Positions 1 to 4,688 of a stretch of DNA of 5,371 bases are shown piece by piece. Location: the NCBI GenBank assembly GCA_947252455.1, contig CAMXVQ010000051.1:1-5371 (forward strand), read 5' to 3'. Position numbers and translations under genes: made by a program. The DNA comes from an uncultured Atopobium sp. (GTDB taxonomy: Bacteria; Actinomycetota; Coriobacteriia; Coriobacteriales; Atopobiaceae). The notes below the pieces were generated by a model that saw only the letters and a program-made list of their open reading frames with translations, searched no databases and was not told where the DNA came from. The stretch's first letter is position 1. Each line of letters starts with the position of its first letter.

Positions 1-1
1 T

Positions 2-70
2 ACACCAGTTGATCTATTTCCGCAGAGCTGGCATATTGAAAACGTTTGCTTAATGATAAAAGAAAATTAA
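2..70 (+). CDS. C-terminal end of RlmD/TrmA-family RNA (uracil-5-)-methyltransferase, 5'-truncated by the window
   Basis: Reading from base 2, 22 codons run to a TAA at 68-70. The peptide begins TPVDLFPQSWHIENV and ends in KEN. The pattern D-L/M-F-P-x-x-x-H-x-E-x-V is the conserved C-terminal signature of SAM-dependent RNA m5U methyltransferases (RlmD/RumA, RlmC, TrmA), where the Glu after the His acts as a general base. Family knowledge: these enzymes methylate C5 of a uridine in 23S rRNA or tRNA in the cytoplasm, usually with an N-terminal TRAM domain and an Fe-S cluster, none of which is visible here. RlmD and other family members cannot be told apart from 22 residues. The gene converges on tRNA-Phe, and a phased T-tract array starts directly after its stop. 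Confidence 0.68.
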   Translation, partial: TPVDLFPQSWHIENVCLMIKEN

Positions 71-142
71 CTGCGTATTTTTATGCGTTTTTATGCGTTT
101 TTATATGTTTTTATGCATTTTTATATGTTTTCATGCGTTTTT
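71..142. repeat. 10-bp tandem array with T-tracts in helical phase (predicted curved DNA)
   Basis: Seven degenerate copies of a 10-bp unit (consensus TTATGCGTTT, variants TTATATGTTT and TTATGCATTT) lie head to tail right after the methyltransferase stop codon. The T-tracts begin at 78, 88, 98, 108, 118, 128 and 138, exactly one helical turn apart. All are TTTTT except the sixth, which is TTTT. Phased A/T-tracts of this kind are known to give strong intrinsic DNA bending. The last T-tract runs into a promoter-like TTGAAT box, so the array could act as an upstream activating bend. Alternatively it is a decayed simple-sequence expansion. Confidence 0.85.
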
Positions 143-168
143 GAATCTCTAAACCTTTAAAGGATAAT
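141..168 (+). promoter_or_regulatory. Candidate promoter downstream of the curved array
   Basis: A -35-like TTGAAT (141-146) is separated by 16 bp from a -10-like GATAAT (163-168), predicting a transcript start near 175. The phased T-tract array abuts it upstream, and a 10-bp palindrome CCTTTAAAGG (154-163) sits between and partly over the boxes. No convincing protein gene follows, so the likely product is an untranslated RNA. AT-rich DNA gives chance matches easily. Confidence 0.38.
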
Positions 169-174
169 GCTCCC

Positions 175-303
175 TTAATTAAAAAGCGTGGGCACTGATC
201 ATGCTGCGCACTTAAAAAAGTATGATAACCTGTCACTTTTTTGTCACATGAGATTTTTGGTGTATCGGTCACAACCTGTCACACCAGTTAAACACGCTTT
301 TTT
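175..303 (+). ncRNA. Candidate small RNA with twin hairpins sharing an AACCTGTC loop
   Basis: The stretch after the candidate promoter has RNA-like architecture. An outer inverted repeat pairs AAAAAGCGTG (181-190) with CACGCTTTTT (293-302), and the T-run continues to 303, as in an intrinsic terminator. Inside are two hairpins. The first pairs AAAAAAGT (214-221) with ACTTTTTT (235-242). The second pairs TGGTGT (258-263) with ACACCA (281-286). Each has the same AACCTGTC on the 3' side of its loop, immediately followed by the AC that opens the 3' stem arm. A third possible stem lies around 188-209. I recognise no known RNA family (it does not resemble 4.5S/SRP RNA or tRNA). The alternative is a compound terminator between convergent genes. 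Confidence 0.35.
214..242. terminator. Possible bidirectional terminator hairpin
   Basis: An 8-bp perfect stem, AAAAAAGT/ACTTTTTT, with a 13-nt loop would end in a T6 run on either strand. It lies between the convergent methyltransferase (+) and tRNA-Phe (-) genes, where a shared terminator would be expected. The stem is almost all A-U, which makes a weak terminator. It is also the first hairpin of the candidate small RNA, and the two readings compete. Confidence 0.3.
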
Positions 304-397
304 ACACTTTGCAACACTTAGCGCAATTGATGAATATTTACGTATTAAAATGTTCGCGTTTGCGCTGGTAGATTATGTAAAAAAGGAGAAAAAGAAC

Positions 398-473
398 TGG
401 TGGCTGGGAAGGGAATTGAACCCCTGACACGGGGATTTTCAGTCCCCTGCTCTACCAACTGAGCTACCCAGCC
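398..473 (-). tRNA. tRNA-Phe (anticodon GAA)
   Basis: The reverse complement folds into a complete 76-nt cloverleaf. The acceptor stem is GGCTGGG/CCCAGCC, followed by discriminator A and a genome-encoded CCA (398-400). The D-arm carries AGCTCAGTTGGTAGAGC. The anticodon stem is GGGGA/TCCCC with loop CTGAAAA, giving anticodon GAA at 438-440, and the T-arm contains GGTTCAATTCC. It decodes UUC/UUU as phenylalanine. A strong promoter lies about 30 bp upstream. Downstream the sequence is T-rich (TTCTTTTTCTCCTTTTTT on the minus strand) but has no clear GC hairpin close by. It is a stand-alone tRNA gene convergent with the methyltransferase gene. Confidence 0.98.
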
Positions 474-505
474 ACGTTGCCACTTCTTAAAAAGCAAGCC
501 TATTC

Positions 506-533
506 ACTATAACAAAAATGAAAGGTATGTCAA
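506..533 (-). promoter_or_regulatory. Promoter of tRNA-Phe
   Basis: On the minus strand a consensus -35 TTGACA (528-533) is followed by a 16-bp spacer and a near-consensus -10 TATAGT (506-511). The predicted start is near 499, giving a leader of about 25 nt that RNase P would remove before the mature 5' end at 473. A perfect -35 box with a strong -10 fits a highly expressed stable RNA. Confidence 0.82.
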
Positions 534-680
534 AGCCTAATTTCAAATTTTCTTAAAAATATGTGCAAACGATAACCAAGCTCCACAATATTTGAAAATC
601 ATATGCACGCATTACCGCTTCTGAACGCTCCTTTTGTACGCTCTCAGAACTTTTCAAGAATTACAATGGCTTCACGTAGG
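534..680. other. Intergenic stretch with no recognisable gene
   Basis: This lies between the tRNA-Phe promoter and the repeats at the end of the DUF2207 gene. I see no start codon with a ribosome binding site and a plausible frame. Weak inverted pairs exist (TTTCAAAT at 541-548 with ATTTGAAA at 590-597; TTCTGA at 619-624 with TCAGAA at 644-649), but the loops are long and no T-run follows on the minus strand, so no terminator for the DUF2207 gene is convincing. Confidence 0.5.
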
Positions 681-718
681 CTAAAACGCATAAACTAAAA
701 CGCATAAACTAAAACGCG
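681..718 (-). repeat. 14-bp direct repeats duplicating the DUF2207 stop codon
   Basis: On the + strand CTAAAACGCATAAA occurs at 681-694 and 695-708, and a partial third copy starts at 709. Read on the minus strand, each copy ends in GCGTTTTAG, the last codons of the DUF2207 gene. The unit is 14 bp, not a multiple of three, so the three TAG triplets (709-711, 695-697, 681-683) fall in three different frames. The core TTTATGCGTTTT also occurs in the opposite orientation in the 71-142 array. Confidence 0.85.
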
Positions 719-2952
719 CCTCCGCCGCCTCCGCCGCCAAAGCCGCCGCCTCCGCCAAAGCCCGAAAATCCGCCTGATTCACCAAACAAACTACTTGCTT
801 CACCAAAAGGATTATCGGCATTGGTAAGAGAAGAAGAAAAACTTGTAACGTTATCAATTCCTCTTGAAAAATCATCAAGAGGTGTATAGGCAGACATACG
901 CGGTGAAAAAAGTGATGCGTACCACCAGTACATAACAAAGTCGTCGCCGATGTCGCCTATTTCCATGTCGGGGTTACATGCATGGATGTTCTTTAATAAA
1001 TTGCTTGAAACACCCAATACAACCGCCAAAACAAGCAATCTGTTCCAAAGGATCAAGTCGGTTGGAATAGTTTCTTTAAGGCGCGTAAAATCAAGCGACC
1101 AACGACGAAATGCATGCAATTTTGCACGAATTTCGATAGCTTCTTGTGATAGAGCCTTATAGCTTTTAAGCGCATATACATACCCACACAAAACAAGGCA
1201 GACTGCTATGAGCTCACCCAATAAAATGGCATCAAAAACCATATAACTGCTTAACCAACCAATGCAGCTAAGACAAGCCAGCAATGTTGCCAACACTATA
1301 AGTATCCAGCAGCATACACGTGCGCGCGAAACAGCAGAGGAGCGCTGAGCAAAGAAAAATGCACGATACATAGCAGCACTTTCAACGCTTTGATACCAAC
1401 TCTGATACGCATGCGCACAGGATGACGCGTTGGGTTGCGAAGAGTTAAGTGCATGCATATCGGCAAAACTCACATGTGCACCAACATATGAAACAGGCTC
1501 ATCAGTATTGGAATTATTGGAAACTTTGACAAAACTCGTTAAGAAATCATAGGCCTTTTTATCTATATCAAGCACATGTAAAGCAGAGCGATTGCGCTTT
1601 TCAACATGTGTTTGTCTAAGCGTAGCTATATCCGATAATCCCAAACAATGAGCGTAATGAGGATCATGGTTTTGGAAAAGTGTATCTAAATAGTCTTTAT
1701 CTTTTTGGATGATAAGCTCATAAGATTGCTTATCTTTTTTGCTGACCTCGCTTTGAGCAGCTGTAGGCATGACGTTACAAGGTTGTAGCTTACAGACACC
1801 TAAATCGCATAAACGCATAAGAGAAGCCATCAGAGCTGACGGACGGATGTCCTTATCATAATACAGATATCCAAGCACAGCTGGATGATCATGAGATGGT
1901 ACATCCCTAAAATAAGGATCGCTAAACTGGGGTCGATAGCAGCGCTTTTTAGATATCCACAGCACAATCCTTACAACGCATGCAAGAACAATAAACGCAG
2001 CCAGCACAACTTGAAGCACACGAGGTGCAAGCAGTCTTATCTCACGCTCTCGATTAGTTTGTTGTGCCCATGCACGCTCTTCTGTTAGTATGCTTTCTTT
2101 TTTATCAGCTTCTACTTGATCGGCAGCGGAAAGCCATGAATTTGGGAACAAGATGCAAACTTCTGCAAAAGCATGTGAGGGTACCTCGGGCACCGTGCAA
2201 ATAATACTGTGAGAATTAAACGCGAGCGATCCATCAACAGGTCCATGTGCCCATGCTTGAACATTTTTGCCTTCACGAACTTCGTCACCTGAAGGACAGG
2301 GCAATTCAATCGTGCATGTCACATTATTTGAACCTTTTTTCCATCCATCCGATACAAACTTCCAATAGAGCACCGAGGTATCTCGATAACGCATGGCAAC
2401 ACGGGGCAGCTTATACGATATTTCAAAGGTTGCGCGATCATTCCTATGCGCAGAATATACTTTTACATGCTTATATGTTGATTCATTCTCTACTTCATAC
2501 GATACAGGTGAGGCGCTTTGTGCATCTCGCGTTGCAAGCTCAGAAACCTTAATATCTTGAGGCTCAATATAGCGATCTTCATAGTTTCCAAAGGGAAGAT
2601 CCCAATATACGCCTTTAAACGAGCCTTTAAACTCAAAAGTACGACGTTCGCGAACTTGTAATGTGCCATCAGTGGTTAGCGAAGCATAAATATTAACATC
2701 TGTGATGCGATAATTTTTATCTGCTAACGCATACGTGGGCATAAATGAGCAGCTCAAAAGATACATACCGCACGCAAGCGCACTCACAACTTTACAAAAG
2801 CGTATCCGTGAGCTATTCCGCCTATTAAACGCAGTCACTCTAGGCACAAACACACGAGCCAGCGCACACATAAGTGTTGTATAAACGGTATAGATCAAGA
2901 AGAAATACACATTTTGCAAGTGGCAACTATGATTGAGCTTTAAATTTTTCAT
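709..2952 (-). CDS. DUF2207 (YciQ-like) membrane protein with glycine-rich C-terminus
   Basis: This 747-residue protein has the DUF2207 layout. A hydrophobic signal-like segment (about 51-77) ends TYALA before DKNY. An extracytoplasmic beta-rich domain follows (about 80-275), beginning YRITDVNIYASLTTDGTLQV and containing FKGVYWDLP. One membrane helix is at 312-334. A cytoplasmic part contains a helix-turn-helix-like stretch, ALMASLMRLCDLGVCKL (373-389). Two more helices are at about 546-566 and 571-594, with another possible one at 632-653. The tail (724-747) is almost all Gly/Phe/Ser and ends GGGGGGGAF, as is typical of the family. The molecular function of DUF2207 is not established. The ATG at 2952 has only a weak GGA five bases upstream. 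In-frame ATG (codon 28) and GTG codons (34, 36, 39) could give a normal-length signal peptide but have no Shine-Dalgarno, so I keep 2952. The gene lies 152 bp after the FHA gene with its own candidate promoter. Confidence 0.88.
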   Translation of the reverse strand: MKNLKLNHSCHLQNVYFFLIYTVYTTLMCALARVFVPRVTAFNRRNSSRIRFCKVVSALACGMYLLSCSFMPTYALADKNYRITDVNIYASLTTDGTLQVRERRTFEFKGSFKGVYWDLPFGNYEDRYIEPQDIKVSELATRDAQSASPVSYEVENESTYKHVKVYSAHRNDRATFEISYKLPRVAMRYRDTSVLYWKFVSDGWKKGSNNVTCTIELPCPSGDEVREGKNVQAWAHGPVDGSLAFNSHSIICTVPEVPSHAFAEVCILFPNSWLSAADQVEADKKESILTEERAWAQQTNREREIRLLAPRVLQVVLAAFIVLACVVRIVLWISKKRCYRPQFSDPYFRDVPSHDHPAVLGYLYYDKDIRPSALMASLMRLCDLGVCKLQPCNVMPTAAQSEVSKKDKQSYELIIQKDKDYLDTLFQNHDPHYAHCLGLSDIATLRQTHVEKRNRSALHVLDIDKKAYDFLTSFVKVSNNSNTDEPVSYVGAHVSFADMHALNSSQPNASSCAHAYQSWYQSVESAAMYRAFFFAQRSSAVSRARVCCWILIVLATLLACLSCIGWLSSYMVFDAILLGELIAVCLVLCGYVYALKSYKALSQEAIEIRAKLHAFRRWSLDFTRLKETIPTDLILWNRLLVLAVVLGVSSNLLKNIHACNPDMEIGDIGDDFVMYWWYASLFSPRMSAYTPLDDFSRGIDNVTSFSSSLTNADNPFGEASSLFGESGGFSGFGGGGGFGGGGGGGAF

Positions 2953-2998
2953 CTATATCCATTCTCATAGCTTAAGAACAGGTAAACACATATAGACA

Positions 2999-3007
2999 AG
3001 TATATCA
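2999..3007 (-). promoter_or_regulatory. Candidate extended -10 promoter for the DUF2207 gene
   Basis: The minus strand reads TGATATACT, that is TG-N-TATACT, an extended -10 element. The predicted start is near 2992, giving a 5' UTR of about 40 nt before the ATG at 2952. The -35 position (AGCTAT) is poor, as is common for extended -10 promoters. It suggests the DUF2207 gene can be transcribed separately from the pilus operon upstream. Confidence 0.45.
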
Positions 3008-3025
3008 AAGAACCATTGTAAATAG

Positions 3026-3037
3026 CTATGATCATAG
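3026..3037. promoter_or_regulatory. 12-bp perfect palindrome, possible operator
   Basis: CTATGATCATAG is fully self-complementary and lies about 35-45 bp upstream of the predicted start of the DUF2207 transcript, a position typical for a dimeric activator or repressor site. I know no regulator with this exact target, and a single site in AT-rich DNA could be chance. Confidence 0.35.
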
Positions 3038-3066
3038 GTGACACTGAAGCTGCAAACGAAGTGCTC

Positions 3067-3084
3067 ACAATGCATACAATGCAT
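3067..3084. repeat. Tandem 9-bp direct repeat
   Basis: ACAATGCAT occurs twice back to back (3067-3075 and 3076-3084) in the gap between the FHA stop and the DUF2207 promoter. Each copy contains the palindrome ATGCAT. It could be a regulatory site or simple slippage; nothing decides between these. Confidence 0.6.
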
Positions 3085-3104
3085 AATCAACTCATGACAA
3101 TATA

Positions 3105-3731
3105 TTACGAGAGCCGCGTAAACGTAATTCCGCATACGTCAATCGTATCACCTACCATAACTGATACAGGATCCATAATCGCGCGACCATGAATTTTTGC
3201 TTCATTAGTTGCTCCACAATCCTCTACTAATACCTCATCTTTGTTAATAAAGATTCTGATATGGTTACGCGAAACAGAATGAGCATGCAAGACAACATCA
3301 TTAGAGGATGATCTTCCCACTCGTAGCTGATTACTAAAACGAATTTTTGTATCAAGAATTTCAGAGTGAATCAAAAATTCAGAACTGATAAGCTCGTTAG
3401 TATGCATATTAGGCTTCTGCTGCGCGCTTTGGCGGTCTTCATTTTTTCCCTGCTCTCGATCAAGCGAAATACGAGAAAAATCATATAAGCACCCATAGCA
3501 TATGTTCATATCTTCAAAAAGTTCTTCATCACATACAGGGCAGCGTTTCGTCGCACACATGTGTTGCGCTGAATCTTTTTCATCAGCCGAAGCACGAGAA
3601 ATACTTTCGGCTGTCTTCATATAAGATTCCATAGGTATGTGAAGCGAATTGGTAATATCAACTGATTCAGAATCTAGATCTTTCGCACTATTCATCATTT
3701 CAAGTTGATTGGCCTTCCTCATAAACTGCAT
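3105..3731 (-). CDS. Zinc-ribbon and FHA-domain protein
   Basis: This is a 208-residue soluble protein with no membrane segment. A Ser/Thr/Met-rich N-terminus (1-60) precedes a four-cysteine zinc-ribbon-like motif (CPVC at 64-67, CYGC at 78-81). A polar linker (about 90-115) leads to a C-terminal forkhead-associated domain (about 122-206) with LRVGRSSSNDVVL, SVSRNHIRI and TNEAKIHG. The FHA phosphothreonine-binding residues are present as Arg140, Ser154 and Asn176, with His157 of the SxxH motif. The usual NG after the Asn is NE here. FHA domains bind phosphothreonine peptides, so the protein may respond to a Ser/Thr kinase or recruit a phosphorylated partner. The ATG at 3731 is chosen because AAGGAG (3738-3743) sits 6 nt upstream; a TTG two codons earlier abuts that site. 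It is the last gene of the pilus-type operon, 22 bp after the DUF192 gene. Confidence 0.85.
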   Translation of the reverse strand: MQFMRKANQLEMMNSAKDLDSESVDITNSLHIPMESYMKTAESISRASADEKDSAQHMCATKRCPVCDEELFEDMNICYGCLYDFSRISLDREQGKNEDRQSAQQKPNMHTNELISSEFLIHSEILDTKIRFSNQLRVGRSSSNDVVLHAHSVSRNHIRIFINKDEVLVEDCGATNEAKIHGRAIMDPVSVMVGDTIDVCGITFTRLS

Positions 3732-3737
3732 AAACAA

Positions 3738-3743
3738 CTCCTT
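3738..3743 (-). promoter_or_regulatory. Strong ribosome binding site of the FHA gene
   Basis: AAGGAG on the minus strand, 6 nt before the ATG at 3731, is the best Shine-Dalgarno in the window and decides the start over an upstream in-frame TTG at 3735-3737. Confidence 0.8.
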
Positions 3744-3753
3744 TCACGTTGAG

Positions 3754-4095
3754 CTAGCAAATACCCCCTTCAAAAATAATTCGATCACCTTCTTTAAGCC
3801 ATACCGTCGTCGAACACGGACGCTCAATAGTCCATTGAGCATTCCTCGCTGTCCGAACATGCCAGGGCCTCAGTTTGCGACAGCTTTTTATCACTACCCC
3901 ACGACTATCAATAAAAGCAACATCAAGCGGATACGTCATCCAACACGTATGAATCGAAGAACATCGAGCAAGAATAACGCCTCTATGCTGCGCGGTTGTT
4001 CCTATAAGTCCTCGTAACTTTGCGGATATTGATTCAAGAAGTTCAAACTCCCCTAACATAGTCTGTGAAGAGTTTTTTGTAAGCTTTATAGTCAT
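3754..4095 (-). CDS. DUF192 family protein
   Basis: This 113-residue protein spans one DUF192 domain. The family hallmark is seen in SIHTCWMTYPLDVAFIDSRG (47-66), matching the usual sIHTfgM..plDvvFlD pattern, preceded by KLRGLIG (27-32) and followed by a basic Leu-Arg-Pro-Trp turn and a Gly-Asp near the C-terminus (103-104). The biochemical role of DUF192 is not established. Many proteobacterial members carry a signal peptide, but this one has none and is probably cytoplasmic. In actinobacteria, short DUF192 genes often sit near Tad/Flp pilus genes, as here. The ATG lies 2 nt after the TAG of the TadE-like gene with only a weak upstream G-rich site, suggesting translational coupling. Confidence 0.86.
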   Translation of the reverse strand: MTIKLTKNSSQTMLGEFELLESISAKLRGLIGTTAQHRGVILARCSSIHTCWMTYPLDVAFIDSRGVVIKSCRKLRPWHVRTARNAQWTIERPCSTTVWLKEGDRIIFEGGIC

Positions 4096-4097
4096 AA

Positions 4098-4661
4098 CTA
4101 CACCAATACCCCTGCTCTAAATCTATCCACTACTAGAGACTTTTTGTGTTCAACATAGGCTTGAGGACTAAACACAACACCTGCACACACAAACGACGAT
4201 GGCCAAGGTTTATATTTCATAGTGCAGGTATATCTGCTAAGAAGAGGCGAGACTGCATAGGACAAAGGACGTGATGGATCCGTATGCAAAGCATCATTTT
4301 GTACTTCAATATCACAAAGATCTGTATCCATTGCTGCACGTAGTTGATTTTGAATTTCCTCGCATGCATGCTGAGCGCTTTGTTCTCCAGCAGGAGCAAC
4401 ACCTTGAACAAGTATTGCTTCTTGAGCACAACGATCAAAGCGACTACATAAGTTGCAATACATGCCAACATTATATGAAATCAAGATAACTACCAGAATA
4501 ATAGGCATGAGCACTACCAGCTCTACGCACATCTGACCTGTATTATCTTGTAATACTACAATATGGGAGTCGAAGCGGCATACATTTCGATTGTTACTAC
4601 AAAGATCATGCATACGCACAGCAATGGCACTACAGATATGACGAGAAGTATTACCAAACAT
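4098..4661 (-). CDS. TadE-like pseudopilin (Tad/Flp pilus component)
   Basis: This 187-residue protein has one strongly hydrophobic helix (about 48-64) after a polar N-terminal stretch of about 42 residues. At the junction, G42-QMCV-E47 puts a Glu at position +5 after a Gly, the prepilin-peptidase signature. The helix continues as VVLMPIILVVILISYNVGMY, matching the TadE pattern G....E.....P. Known TadE/TadF proteins are minor pseudopilins of the Tad type IVc pilus, processed by a TadV-type peptidase and placed in the envelope with the exported domain outside. That exported part (65-187) is unusually rich in cysteine. AAAGG (4671-4675) lies 9 nt before the ATG at 4661. It is 27 bp after the edge gene and 2 bp before the DUF192 gene, hence co-transcribed. 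TadF, or a diverged TadG fragment, is a possible alternative. Confidence 0.75.
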   Translation of the reverse strand: MFGNTSRHICSAIAVRMHDLCSNNRNVCRFDSHIVVLQDNTGQMCVELVVLMPIILVVILISYNVGMYCNLCSRFDRCAQEAILVQGVAPAGEQSAQHACEEIQNQLRAAMDTDLCDIEVQNDALHTDPSRPLSYAVSPLLSRYTCTMKYKPWPSSFVCAGVVFSPQAYVEHKKSLVVDRFRAGVLV

Positions 4662-4688
4662 GACTTACAACCTTTGCAATCTATGACA

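Noticed and set aside
71..142. CRISPR-like array
   Set aside because: The units are 10 bp, contiguous and without spacers, so this is a tandem array, not CRISPR.
381..390. Ribosome-binding-site-like AAAAGGAG before the tRNA
   Set aside because: The sequence after it is the antisense of tRNA-Phe and has no usable coding frame.
188..427. Open frame on the + strand, 79 codons
   Set aside because: It starts with GTG without a ribosome binding site, runs antisense through the 3' part of tRNA-Phe, and has no recognisable protein features.
398..473. tRNA-Phe as an integration site of a mobile element
   Set aside because: No second copy of the tRNA 3' end, integrase gene or other mobile signature is visible in the window.
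619..649. TTCTGA/TCAGAA stem as the terminator of the DUF2207 gene
   Set aside because: There are only six pairs with a 19-nt loop and no T-run on the minus strand.
950..2552. Several open frames on the + strand and other frames inside the DUF2207 gene
   Set aside because: All lie antisense to, or in another frame of, a well-supported 747-codon gene and show no domain features or good starts.
3709..4017. Open + strand frame over the DUF192 gene
   Set aside because: It is antisense to a gene whose product matches the DUF192 pattern; the ATG lacks a ribosome binding site.
4217..4489. Short open frames on both strands inside the TadE-like gene
   Set aside because: They overlap a gene with a clear prepilin signature, and their composition looks like shadow translation.
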